DNA of 64,000 nt from Glandiceps talaboti (Eukaryota; Hemichordata; Enteropneusta; Spengelidae): contig NC_135567.1 in the NCBI RefSeq assembly GCF_964340395.1, positions 7,975,158-8,039,157 on the forward strand, given 5' to 3'. The notes under the pieces are model-generated. The model searched no databases and was not told the origin of the DNA. It saw nothing but the letters and a program-made list of their open reading frames with translations. Below are positions 1 to 10,495 of this stretch, in pieces (within the stretch, counting starts at the first letter, position 1; each line of letters opens with the position of its first letter). A program made the translations under genes and the position numbers.

Positions 1-60
1 GGCTATGCAGCTGTTCTAGCTATTATAACCATTAATAGCAATCTAATAGCTGGCTATTAA
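1..60. repeat. Irregular AGCTATTA-word array, left part
   Basis: Short words such as AGCTATTA and TAATAGC follow one another without a strict period. The same words fill 898-1810, so a LINE fragment probably interrupts one older array. Confidence 0.55.
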
Positions 61-106
61 CCCCAAGGGTTAAGTTTGTTGAAATTAAATGAATGAAAAA
101 ACAAAC

Positions 107-897
107 CATGATCGAGATTTATTATTTGAAGAGTCAAGGAGTACAGTGTGTTCTAAACACCTTAACACCTGATAATATAATGATGCTATGTCAAGTTATT
201 TTGATTTGTTCAGATTAAAGTACTTTAAAAGACTTTGTAATTTAGATGAATCATGATGGACTAAATGTGTCTTTAACCATCTCAATTCCATCTCAATGTG
301 TTAATAGACCTTAATATTGATAAAGACCAAATTCAAACTCTTTCAGATAATAAAATCAAACATATCATATTTAAAAATGATGAGCTCAAATGGAAAGACA
401 CTTGAACACTTTCTTTTTACATGTGAAAGCCATTCTACACAACGACAGATCTTAATGAAAGGAACAGAAGAACTATTACTCAACAATAAGGAGTTGAACT
501 TATATCAAGATTTTAAACAAAGGAAAGAACTACTCTGTTTATTTATAGGAGATAATACAAAACACTACAATGCTCAGTCTATAAGTAAACAAATAGATAA
601 ACTTGTCAAACAATACCTTATTGAAGCAATTGAAAACAGAAAAGATTTTGTTAAAACTAATATAGAATAGTTTAGCCGTTAGATTTTCTGACAACTAACA
701 TTTGAAGCATACATTTTTATTTGTATTGTCGTTTTATCAATATTCTTACCTCACTTTGGTTTATTTTGTTGTTTGTTCCTGTATATGTTTTTTACTCGTC
801 TTTATGGTAGTGTATGTATTTTTAATTTTTCTTAGTGCTGCTCTTTACAATCTTAGTGAGTCCCCTGATACAAAAGGGATGCAATAAATAGATAAAT
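107..897 (+). mobile_element. 3' end of a non-LTR retrotransposon (LINE)
   Basis: The segment consists of the end of a LINE reading frame (317-670), about 220 bp of T-rich 3' untranslated sequence, and a tail reading AATAAATAGATAAATAG at 885-899. The tail meets the flanking AGCTATTA-word array directly, as expected for target-primed reverse transcription. The coding part upstream of 317 is too decayed to follow, so the 5' edge is only approximate. A second LINE at 13.6-16.8 kb ends in a comparable way (GCAATAAA near the 3' end). Confidence 0.6.
317..670 (+). pseudogene. LINE C-terminal cysteine/histidine region
   Basis: This 117-residue open stretch resembles the region after the reverse transcriptase in jockey/CR1-like LINE polyproteins. 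It carries the typical pattern in which an acidic or Lys-rich turn is followed by EHFLFTCESHSTQR (roughly residues 30-43). That is the His and last Cys of the CxxC...HxxxxC knuckle these proteins have before the C-terminus. The preceding CxxC pair and the reverse transcriptase are absent or too degraded to see. The frame ends at TAG 668-670 and runs into the LINE 3' untranslated region. The first Met is arbitrary because the true protein began far upstream. The identification is from remembered family pattern and not from a search. Confidence 0.5.
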
Positions 898-1810
898 AGC
901 TGGTAGCCGGCTATTAGCTGGCTATTAATGGCTAACAGCAGCTATTAATGGCTAATAGCTTGAATAGCTGAATAGCCATGTGTCGGAGAGTACTGGGGGT
1001 TGTTAGCTGTTAGCTGGCTATTAGCTGGCTATTAATGGCTAACAGCAGCTATTAATGGCTAATAGCTTGAATATCTTAATAGCCAGGTCCTGGAGACTGT
1101 TGGGAGTTGTTAGTTCGTAGTCGGCTAGTAATGGCTATTAGCGGCTAGTAATGGCTATCAGCTTGAATAGCTACCTAGGGAGATATTTATACCATATGCC
1201 CAGTTTGACAATAGCTGATAACAAGCTATTATCTGGCTATTTATGGCCAATATTGAATAGATGTTAGCTAGCTATTAGCCTGCTATTAGTGGCTAATATC
1301 GGCTATTAATAGCTAATAGCTTGAATAGCTGAATAGCCATGTCCTGAAGAGTGCTGGGGGTTGTTAGCTGGTAGTAGGCTATTAATAGCTAATAGCGGCT
1401 ATTAATGGCTAATAGCAGCTGTCAATGGCTCTTAGCTTGAATAGCTACCCATGGAGATAATCACACCATATTCCCGTTTTTATAATAGCTGATAGCAAGC
1501 TATTACCTGGCTATTTATGGCTAATAGTATTAAGTTGAATAGCCAACAGCCGCTATTTATCTGAGATTCAGCTATTTTGGTAATTCAATAAATCCCCAGT
1601 AGCTGCTATTTACCTTCAGATCAAGCTATTTTGGCAACAAAGGAAATAGACAACAGCCACTATTTATCTTGAATCAAGCTATTTTGGGGATGAAACTATT
1701 TTGGCAATCCAATAAATAGCCAATAGCCACTATTTAGCTCAAATCAAGATTGAATCAAGCTGTTTTGGTAAATAGCCAATAACCGCTATTTATCTGAGAT
1801 CAAGCTATTG
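898..1810. repeat. Irregular array of AGCTATTA / TAATAGCT words
   Basis: About 900 bp are built almost wholly from GGCTATTA, GGCTAATAGC, CAGCTATT and related words on both strands. The words sit at irregular 8-14 bp spacing, with larger approximate repeats of about 115 and 370 bp (for example, GAATAGCCATGT at about 970 and 1330). From 1560 on the words become CTATTTAGC / AAGCTATTTTGGCAA, at a spacing of about 60-70 bp. There is no coding potential. Confidence 0.7.
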
Positions 1811-1830
1811 TGGCAATCCAACAATACCGC

Positions 1831-2805
1831 ACCTCTATACAGGGTTATAGCTGAGATGCATACTGATAATGTGTACTAGTTGGTTAGAATGCACACTCAA
1901 TATTATTGGAGAAATAATTATTCAAATATCTACTGACTCCCCATCCCTATATATGCCTATAAGTAACATGGTGGAATATGAAAAGTTTAATAATTTAAAT
2001 AAAGACAATATTTATTCTTCCAGAGATAAATTTAAGTATTCATAGGTAGTATCACTACTACTTACAGCTATAAAAATGTGTACACACTCTATTCTTTGTC
2101 AATTACAGCTGTTAGTATTAGATTGGAAATTACCCAGAAGGCCATATGAGTACACAAAGTCGTGTCTGCTGGGTATCAATGACAATAATTATTTCAAGCC
2201 ACCTATACAGGGTTATAGCTGAGATGCATACTGATAGTGTGTACTAGTTGGTTAGAATGCACACTCAATATTTTTGTAGAAATAACTTATTGAAATATCC
2301 ACTGACCCCCCATCCCTATACATGCCTATACGTTACATGGTGGAATATGAACAGATTAATAGTTTCAATAAAGACAATATTTATTCTTCCAGGGACAAAT
2401 GTTAGTATTCATAGGTAGTATCACTACTACTTACAGCAATTAAAATGTGTGTACAACCTATTGTTTGTCAATTACAGCTCATACTATTAGATTGGAAATT
2501 ACCCAGAAGGCCATATTGAGTACAAAAAGTCGTGTCTGCTGGGTATCAATGACAATAATTATTTCAAACCACCTATACAGGGTTATAGCTGAGATGCATA
2601 CTGATAGTGTGTACTAGTTGGTTAGAGTGCACAGGAATATTTACTATTATGTCCAATGATTCCCTATTGCTATACATGCCTATACGTTACATGGTGGAAC
2701 ATGAAAAGATTAATAATTTCAATAAAGACAACAATTATTCTTCCAGGAACAAATGTTAGTATTCATAGGTAGTATGACTACTACTTACAGCAATTAAAAT
2801 GCGTT
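1831..2805. repeat. 370-bp tandem repeat, 2.6 copies
   Basis: Copies start at 1831, 2201 and 2571, each with an ACC..TATACAGGGTTATAG motif, giving a period of 370 bp. They share long diverged blocks, such as GTGTACTAGTTGGTTAGA and CTTCCAGRGA..AAATGTTAGTATTCATAGG. The third copy ends near 2805, just before a different, more CpG-rich sequence. No open reading frame of note is present. Confidence 0.85.
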
Positions 2806-3440
2806 GGCCCATGCATCTATTGTTTCCTTGCTGACGGACAAGCTATGTATAGTTTAAGCAAAGTCACGAGTGTCTGTGGTTTGAGCTATTCAGGCTACTG
2901 TGAACAGTGCCCCCGTGCGGTGGCTGATGGAGAGGTGGCTGCTGCGTACAGCACAGTATGACTATGAGCCGAGTTCTATGCATAACCGGTGTAGGCATCC
3001 GTTCCTTAGTCAGTCTCTCCGTATGTATCATTTTTTTCCGATCAATGTGTCTATATTTTGTCAAAGAATTAATCACTACTCTTGACAAACGTCCCAACGT
3101 TGGCAAAATATTCCCTACCTGAAAGTTTGTGGCGTAATTTTACTGATCTCAACATATACCTTAGTAGTAGTAGTAGCGACGGCAGCTGTTGCAATGGCGA
3201 CTACAATCTGAAACTGAATGAACAGCTGAGCGCTGTAGCCCCATCACTTCAAAAAATTGATGCGCGTTCAGCGTAAGTTTGAGAATATTTTTGTTCAAAA
3301 TTGTCATCATAATAGAAAAAAAAATAGTTGTTGTATGTATATAATAAATAAATAATCTTCCGGTATTTCTCATTCATGCTACGTCATCGAGAACGAATGA
3401 TTCCCTCACACCGATAGGCTCGGAGGGATACTGCCGACAT
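2806..3440. other. Unique sequence, CpG-rich from about 3060
   Basis: No gene is recognised. CpG dinucleotides are much denser at about 3060-3760 than in the surrounding AT-rich DNA. An open stretch at 3082-3273 ends at a fair splice donor (GCG|GTAAGT-like, TCAGCGTAAGTTTG). It contains a low-complexity serine run from an AGT repeat, so it could equally be 5' untranslated sequence or chance. Confidence 0.3.
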
Positions 3441-3920
3441 TAGGAAATCTAGTCTGGTCCCCTGCCCCCTTCTACCGCTGCTGGCGCTACACTCACGAAA
3501 GGAGTAAGGTATGGGCCACCATTTTTGGGATCTTGACAAAAATGTCGGACTACCACGTGACATCACTAGCCAATCAACAGTACAGACGCTCGTATACGCG
3601 TAAAGTGGTGAGGGCGTAGCAACATGGCTGTCACTGTCAGTAAAACCCCAGTAAAAATAAACACAGCAACATGTGTAGTTTGTGGGAGTGACGGACTTCG
3701 CTTAATTTTTAAGAAAATTCGCAACAGCAAGGATAATGACAAAGTCCAGATCTTTTTAAAATGCCGCCATATTGTTGTCAATAAACTTTTTGACCAATTA
3801 GCACACTCGATAGTAATGGCCAATCACAGCCATGCATTAAGTGGCCCATACCTGACTCCTTTCGTGAGTGTAGCGCCAGCAGCGGTAGAAAGGGGGCAGG
3901 GGACCAGACTATAGGAAATC
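3441..3920. mobile_element. 462-bp inverted-repeat element with 9-bp target duplication (Mutator-like?)
   Basis: The element spans 3450-3911. Its ends are inverted repeats of 70 bp (3450-3519) and 71 bp (3841-3911), beginning TAGTCTGGTCCCCTGCC. Only one substitution and one indel separate them. The 9-bp sequence TAGGAAATC flanks the element on both sides (3441-3449 and 3912-3920), as a target-site duplication would. Long inverted repeats plus a 9-bp duplication are the usual signature of Mutator-like elements. A hAT-like reading (8 bp, TAG start) fits less well. Outside the duplication, GCTACGTCAT (3378-3387) and its complement (3921-3930) also pair, which might be coincidence. Confidence 0.75.
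3624..3914 (+). CDS. Short ORF with a CVVC motif inside the inverted-repeat element
   Basis: The ORF has 96 codons and starts at an ATG in good context (AGCAACATGG), 100 bp inside the left inverted repeat. The first 35 residues look protein-like and include TATCVVCGSDGLRLIFKK, a CxxC pair as at the start of a zinc-binding module. The rest runs into the right inverted repeat, so the true coding part probably ends before about 3760. A splice donor is not obvious. CACGTG and CCAAT words lie upstream at 3557-3575. It could be the first exon of the element's own transposase or a captured host first exon. No family is recognised. Confidence 0.3.
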   Translation: MAVTVSKTPVKINTATCVVCGSDGLRLIFKKIRNSKDNDKVQIFLKCRHIVVNKLFDQLAHSIVMANHSHALSGPYLTPFVSVAPAAVERGQGTRL

Positions 3921-5600
3921 ATGACGTAGCACTCATTTGGAATACCCGTCTTACGAAATATTTCGTCCATGTAAAATAGTATCCGGGTAAGGCTTATGCA
4001 CATGCGTACGTATTTATCGTTCGTGACTGTAAAATTTCGTCCTCTTGGAAGTGTTAAACCAGCCGTTTTGCCGAAACTCCATCATGAAAATTCTTGGTAA
4101 AGTAATAATAAGTTCAGGTGTATTTACTTACTTGAAATGTGGGATTGTGGGATGGGGATATATATTCCCTGTCAGTTTACCGTGACTTAGTCAGACAATT
4201 TCAAACTAGGACACAGCACCATTTCGAGTTTCTAATATTTTGCTACTACACGTGTACACACGCTTGTGTATGTGTGATTTATGAGATGTAGTCTTGCTTG
4301 CAGACGGTGCACAGGTCTAGATTGCTGACAGGAGAAGGACATATATGCAAGCAGGACTAGTCGCGGTGGCGTGGCGCTGTACATAAATTGTAGAAATAAT
4401 ACAAAGTATTACAATATCAAAGAAACCGCCAAACACAATCGATCTGATAAAAATATGCCTCACTTTCTCACTCTGTTAACTTAGTATTTCAACTACCTGT
4501 AGTGGAATAGGACCAGCACCCCCGGGAGTACGTCTTCTAAGGGGGTGGGGGCACTGTCAACAGTGCCACTGGATCAGCCGAGCCCAGTGTGCAAGAAGAC
4601 TGCTGATGATCAAGATGTATACCTATATTGTTACAGAGTGTATTATCTTTATTGTTTGTTCCTACTCTTCATGGAAAACCACTACCAGACGTTTTACGGT
4701 AAGCTGGTTCTCTACATACCTTTCAAACGTGTAATGTGTAAGCAGGGGTGCGTTTGCTAGCCAAAACGTTTTCTCATTGTTTGGCCAGGGGGCCCTGGCC
4801 CGGTTTCGAACCATACAATGCATGTTGAGCGTTTCAAACAGAAGATTGTCGCATTTTGTGTACATTCAGCATTCATCACTGAAAATTACACCTTTGCAGT
4901 TCTGTCAGGATGCTAGAATGCCTAAAAAAAATGCCTGTGCATACACTATTCTTACACTAACAAAGTGATCTTTGACCTGTGACCTGACCCCAAGTTTATC
5001 TCGCATCGCTCAATGTACGTCAAATCGACCGTACCATTATGCCAAAGGGTATTTGTATTTCTAAATACCGTTGCTAATTGTAAACGACCAATTTCATGAA
5101 CATTTTTGCAGTGCTGAATCAAAACTAATGTACGTGTGTGAATGGTCGACTCCGGAGAATCTTTGGATTATTTTACTGCGGAGGTTATGTTCGATTCAGC
5201 TCCACAGATCCTCCGGAGGCAAGGATTGGCTTGTACTAAGTTGTAGGTGTGAACGTTTTACGCCGGTGTAAGTGCCCTCAATCAGTGTATTACTTGGTGA
5301 GCTTGCTAATCTTTATTCAGAACCACCAATGTATAAAAAAAAACATTGAAGTCGGCAACGAACCATAAATATTGTTATTATGATTGATGTACCACACCGC
5401 ATCATCCCTTCAATGAATCGGCCTTCCATGTAACATTTACGTGGTTCACTCAAACTATGTCTTATACTAACTGCAATAAGTGTAGCATGTACTGTGATTT
5501 TGGGGTTCTTTCCTCTGTTTTTGTACCTTTTTCGTTCCGATGTTTAACTGGAAGCAATCGCTAGAATTTCTCCAATGGTAACGCAAATGGCCAAGGTCAC
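3921..5600. other. Unique sequence without recognisable genes
   Basis: Several ORFs of 60-71 codons occur but none shows a domain or conserved motif. At 3971-4005 the string GTAAAATAGTATCCGGGTAAGG matches, in inverted orientation, a stretch at about 17430-17473. A shorter form (GTAAAATAGTATCCCC) recurs in the intron at 6.87-7.6 kb, so this is a dispersed repeat end. Confidence 0.4.
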
Positions 5601-5613
5601 AATGAAAACGTGA

Positions 5614-5871
5614 TTGAGATGTCAGCGTACTACCCGTTTCAAAATGTTGCTACTTTTGGGTTTTCCTCACCGTCGAATTGCAGAGCCAAACTTACGCGAA
5701 ATATTAGGAGAACAAGAGGTTAATTTGCTATTTCAACCACCGTATTTCCCAAAATTTAACACGTGTGAGATATGTTTTCGTTATCTGAAAAGTTACCTTA
5801 TGTTAGAGCACACGAAGTCTTCGCCACTGTATTTATGGAAACGGCTATCAAAGAAGTTGTTGCCGAGATAG
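5614..5871 (+). pseudogene. C-terminal remnant of a Tc1/mariner-type transposase
   Basis: The 85-residue frame holds a block reading LLFQPPYFPKFNTCEICF at about residues 37-54. It corresponds to the PPYSPDLNPxE signature that carries the third acidic catalytic residue of Tc1/mariner-superfamily DDE transposases. The Glu is retained, but the usual SPDLNP is altered to FPKFNT. A basic helix-like stretch follows (RYLKSYL...LWKRLSKKLLPR). The earlier catalytic Asp residues and the DNA-binding domain were not found upstream, and no inverted repeats were located. This is a dead fragment. Assignment rests on one motif. Confidence 0.5.
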
Positions 5872-6640
5872 CACCGTAATTTGTGTAAATATTCTCTTCT
5901 GATTTTGTGGATTTCCTTTGTATTGACTCTCGATTATAAGTTTTAACAGTACAGTTAGGCCAACATGCAAGCATCACAGCCATAAAAGTTCAAACACTGT
6001 GAGCATTGGAGGTACATGTATCTGTGAATATATGGTTTGTGTAAAAGTTGCTATTGATGTCTACGTTTTAGGTACTTGTCCTCGGGTTTTAATTTTACGA
6101 TATTTCCATCTTGAAGTTTTTCACTGAATGTGAATGTACTCGGAAAAGTAATGGGGTGACTGGTCCCCTTTTACATGTGCAAGTCAGATGGCGTCACATG
6201 ATTAATCTGCAAATAAATGCAGCTCGTTCTCAACATCACGTAATTGCGTACAATTAGTGTTCAGTAGGATTTTTTGTGTGGTTTACTGAAATATTTCATA
6301 GCAGACGACTGATGTGCGAAGTGAAATTGATAACATATATTGGGTCATTTCACAAGTGCCGGAAGTGTTTAGTATCATTTTTGACTTTTTTACCAGTGAA
6401 TGTCTACGCCACACTGCGGGGGGGGGGGGGGGGACATTTTGGATTGATTACTTTCAAATTATTAGTGAAAGTCAAGTTAATTGTAACTAGATAAACTACA
6501 AACACTGGTATGCTGATTATTTCCTCAACTCAACTCTGACATAATTGAAATTACTTTCTTTAGAACTATGTTCATACCAAGATTTGATGACAAAATCACA
6601 TTTATTTTAATGTTAATGTTTTTAAAACATTGTGTCTTCC
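5872..6640. other. Non-coding, includes a G17 tract
   Basis: AT-rich sequence with no convincing reading frame. A run of 17 G lies at 6418-6434. The interval ends at the acceptor TTGTGTCTTCCAG (6630-6642) of the next feature, so part of it is probably an intron of the integrase-like gene. Upstream exons were not recognised. Confidence 0.4.
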
Positions 6641-6642
6641 AG

Positions 6643-6836
6643 GCAAGACATTCCTCTTCATTGGAAAGGATAGTGATGGTTCTAAGCAAGTGTTACTAAC
6701 CCAACAAGAAAGGGAGGAAGTTTTCAAAGAATGTCATGTTTCTCCAATGTCGGCCATCTCGGCATCAACAAAGACTGTGAAGAAGATTTCATCCAGGTTT
6801 TATTGGAAGACCATCTCAAGTGACATGCAACAATTG
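6643..6836 (+). pseudogene. Exon: integrase zinc-binding (HHCC) domain, first half
   Basis: The exon lies between the acceptor TTGTGTCTTCCAG and the donor TTG|GTAAGT. It encodes a stretch with the integrase zinc-binding pattern: EREEVFKECHVSP (first His), then KKISSRFYWKTISSDMQQL, matching the usual ...I...YYWP.M..D+...V. The second zinc His, normally in a GGHLG-like turn, is missing from the open frame. The string GGCCATCTCGGC that would encode it is present at about 6752-6763 but one base out of frame, and the frame recovers about 15 bases later. The downstream CxxC is supplied by the next exon after a phase-0 intron. Confidence 0.65.
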
Positions 6837-7781
6837 GTAAGTATGATTATTTAGTTAGATAATGGTTCTGTAAAATAGTATCCCCCTAAAGTACTTAGTA
6901 CATTAAAATTTCATACATTTTCACAAGAGAAAGCAGTAAATATCTTCTTGGTAAATTTATCTATACTTTGATACACATGATGCTTGTAGTCAACTGAACA
7001 ATAATAACTCTGTCATACATAGCCTGTTTCCCATCATATTCACTGCAACAGCCATGCTGAGACCAGTAAAATAGTATCCCCCTCCCCCTGAGTACTAAGT
7101 TTGGCACTTCCAAAATCCATACTTTTTCAGAATGGAAAGTGTTAAACATGTTGGTAAATATATGCTTTGATACACATGATGCTTGTATTCAGCTGAAAAA
7201 TACAACTTCAGACATCAGACCATGTTACAAACAGGGAAAGTAAACAACTGAATTAGATTTTAATAACTTTTGGCTCAGCATGTTGGAACTACAGACAAGT
7301 ATTACATTCCATCATTTGATAAGAACAGTTTTATGACCACTTTACATAAATTTACAGTTCCCCTGGTATTTCATGTACACATAAAGAGGCAATAAATCTG
7401 TTCTTATCAAACCATGGTGTGAACTACAAGTCTCTGCTGTTTTAACATTTTGAGCCAAGTGTAATAAATCCAATTTGCTTGTTTACTGTCCCTGTTTCAG
7501 TGTTTGTAACAGGTTCAGTTGTCCATAGTCTGATGTCTGAAGTTATAATATCTCTGTCATACGTATAGCCCGTTTACCATCATAGCCATGCTGAGAACTG
7601 TAAAATAGTATCCCCTCCAGAGTACTCCAGAGTTTTCCACTTCCAAAATTCATACATTATATGTCTATAATACTTTGATGTACATTATGTTTGTAAAGAA
7701 TTGAAAAATAATAATAATATACTATATACTATAGTCAATATTCTCTATAATGTTGTTCTGAACGTTGTTATATTTTATTAG
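6837..7781 (+). other. 945-bp GT-AG intron packed with repeats
   Basis: Donor GTAAGT at 6837 and acceptor TATTTTATTAG ending at 7781. Removing it joins ...QQL to IKSCGKCQRF in frame (phase 0), restoring the spacing of the zinc-binding domain. Inside are about 2.6 copies of a repeat of about 190 bp, each with GTAAAATAGTATCCCC near 6871, 7062 and 7600. They are interrupted by a 339-bp foldback element (7205-7543). Confidence 0.65.
7205..7543. mobile_element. Foldback (MITE-like) insertion in the intron
   Basis: The two halves are imperfect inverted repeats of about 125-145 bp, starting ACTTCAGACATCAGAC and ending GTCTGATGTCTGAAGT. Paired inner blocks include GATAAGAACAG near 7318 and CTGTTCTTATC near 7398. 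It splits the second copy of the 190-bp intron repeat: the repeat resumes at about 7550 with CTCTGTCATACGTATAGCCCG. No clear target duplication was read. Confidence 0.65.
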
Positions 7782-7907
7782 ATCAAGAGTTGTGGTAAGT
7801 GTCAGAGGTTTGAGAAAATAAAAACTTGTGTTCCTGAACTGAACCCTATTCCGATTAAAGCTCCATGGTATATGCTTGGAATCGATTTAGTTGGCCTATA
7901 TCCATAG
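7782..7907 (+). pseudogene. Exon: integrase zinc CxxC and start of the catalytic core
   Basis: The frame reads IKSCGKCQRFEKIK (CxxC of the HHCC domain) and then PIPIKAPWYMLGIDLVG. This matches the start of the rve/DDE core, where the Asp of GIDLVG is the first catalytic acid. A TAG at 7905-7907 ends it. The other two catalytic acids are absent, because about 50 bp later the 42-bp minisatellite begins. Either the core was deleted when the array expanded or it decayed beyond recognition. Confidence 0.65.
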
Positions 7908-7956
7908 GTGATGCCTATTCCCACTTGAAACCGTACACATAAATCAATAATCAACC

Positions 7957-10495
7957 TCCAGCAGACCAGTCCCAGATAGAGCACCAGCCTTCAACCACTC
8001 CAGCAGACCAGTCCTAGATAGAGCACCAGCCTTCAACCACTACAGCAGACCAGTCCCAGATAGAGCACCGTCCTTGAACCACTCCAGCAGACCAGTCCCA
8101 GATAGAGCATCAGCCTTCAACCACTCCAGCAGACCAGTCCCAGATAGAGCACTGGCCTTCAACCACTCCAGCAGACCAGTCCCAGATAGAGCACCAGCTT
8201 TCAATCACTACAGCAGACCAGTCCCAGATAGAGCACCAGCTTTCAACCACTACAGCAGACCAGTCCCAGATAGAGCACCAGCCTTCAACCACTACAGCAG
8301 ACCAGTCCCAGATAGAGCACCAGCCTTCAACCACTACAGCAGACCAGTCCCAGATAGAGCACTGGCCTTCAACCACTCCAGCAGACCAGTCCCAGATAGA
8401 GCACCGGCCTTCAATCACTACAGCAGACCAGTCCCAGATAGAGCACCAGCTTTCAACCACTCCAGCAGACCAGTCCCAGATAGAGCACCAGTTTTCAACC
8501 ACTCCAGCAAACCAGTGTCAGACAGAGAACCAGCCTTCAACCACTCCAGCAGACCAGTCCCAGATGATAGAGAACAAGCTTTCAACCACTCCAGCAGACC
8601 AGTCCCAGATAGAGAACCAGCTTTCAACTACTCCAGCAGACCAGTCTCAGACAGAGAACCAGTTTTCAACCACTCCAGCAGACCAGTCCCAGATAGTGAA
8701 CCACCTTTCAACCACTCCAGCAGACCAGTCCCAGATAGAGCACCAGCTTTCAACAACTCCAGCAGACCAGTCTCAGAGAACCAGCCTTCAACTATTCCAG
8801 CAGACCAGTCTCAGATAGAGCACCAGCTTTCAACCACTACAGCAGACCAGTCCTAGATAGAGCACCAGCCTTCAACCACTACAGCAGACCAGTCCCAGAT
8901 AGAACACCAGCCTTCAACCACTCCAGCAGACCAGTCCAAGATAGAGCACCAGCCTTCAACTACTCCAGCAGACCAGTCTCAGATAGAGCACCAGCTTTCA
9001 ACCACTCCAGCAGACCAGTCTCAGATAGAACACCAGCTTTCAACCACTCCAGCAGACCAGTCCTAGATTGAGCACCAGCCTTCAACCACTACAGCAGACC
9101 AGTCCCAGATAGAGCACCAACCTTCAACAACTCCAGCAGACCAGTCCCAGATAGAGCACCAGCCTTCAACCACTCCAGCAGACCAGTCCCAGATAGAGCA
9201 CCAGCCCTCAACCACTACAGCAGACCAGTCCCAGATAGAGCACCAGCCTTCAACCACTACAGCAGACCAGTCCCATATAGAGCACCAGCCCTCAACCACT
9301 CCAGCAGACCAGTCCCAGATAGAGCACCAGCCCTCAACCACTACAGCAGACCAGTCCCAGATAGAGCACCAGCCTTCAACCACTACAGCAGACCAGTCCC
9401 ATATAGAGCACCAGCCTTCAACCACTCAAGCAGACCAGTCCCAGATAGAGCACCAGCTTTCAACCACTCCAGCAGACCAGTCCCAGATAGAGCACCAGTT
9501 TTCAACCACTCCAGCAAACCAGTGTCAGACAGAGAACCAGCCTTCAACCACTCCAGCAGACCAGTCCCAGATGATAGAGAACAAGCTTTCAACCACTCCA
9601 GCAGACCAGTCCCAGATAGAGAACCAGCTTTCAACTACTCCAGCAGACCAGTCTCAGACAGAGAACCAGTTTTCAACCACTCCAGCAGACCAGTCCCAGA
9701 TAGTGAACCACCTTTCAACCACTCCAGCAGACCAGTCCCAGATAGAGCACCAGCTTTCAACAACTCCAGCAGACCAGTCTCAGAGAACCAGCCTTCAACT
9801 ATTCCAGCAGACCAGTCTCAGATAGAGCACCAGCTTTCAACCACTACAGCAGACCAGTCCTAGATAGAGCACCAGCCTTCAACCACTACAGCAGACCAGT
9901 CCCAGATAGAACACCAGCCTTCAACCACTCCAGCAGACCAGTCCAAGATAGAGCACCAGCCTTCAACTACTCCAGCAGACCAGTCTCAGATAGAGCACCA
10001 GCTTTCAACCACTCCAGCAGACCAGTCTCAGATAGAACACCAGCTTTCAACCACTCCAGCAGACCAGTCCTAGATTGAGCACCAGCCTTCAACCACTACA
10101 GCAGACCAGTCCCAGATAGAGCACCAACCTTCAACAACTCCAGCAGACCAGTCCCAGATAGAGCACCAGCCTTCAACCACTCCAGCAGACCAGTCCCAGA
10201 TAGAGCACCAGCCCTCAACCACTACAGCAGACCAGTCCCAGATAGAGCACCAGCCTTCAACCACTACAGCAGACCAGTCCCATATAGAGCACCAGCCCTC
10301 AACCACTCCAGCAGACCAGTCCCAGATAGAGCACCAGCCCTCAACCACTACAGCAGACCAGTCCCAGATAGAGCACCAGCCTTCAACCACTACAGCAGAC
10401 CAGTCCCATATAGAGCACCAGCCTTCAACCACTCAAGCAGACCAGTCCAAGATAGACCGTCAGCTTTCAATCACTCCAGCAGACCCACATTTTCC
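7957..10495 (+). repeat. 42-bp minisatellite, about 60 copies, originally coding
   Basis: The monomer is 42 bp (CAGACCAGTCCCAGATAGAG, then CACCAGCCTTCAACCACTCC, then AG). In the reading frame that runs on into the downstream gene (10455-10610) it encodes the 14-residue unit IEHQPSTTPADQSQ, a Gln/Thr/Pro-rich linker type. Several units carry TAG (CCTAG variant) in this frame. A block of 24 monomers (1,007 bp) is duplicated almost exactly: 8443-9435 recurs at 9450-10442. Reading frames on the opposite strand are shadows of the repeat. Confidence 0.9.

Noticed and set aside
8074-8856. 260-codon ORF of FNHSSRPVPDRAPA repeats
   Set aside because: This is the wrong frame of the 42-bp array. The frame continuous with the downstream gene is IEHQPSTTPADQSQ.
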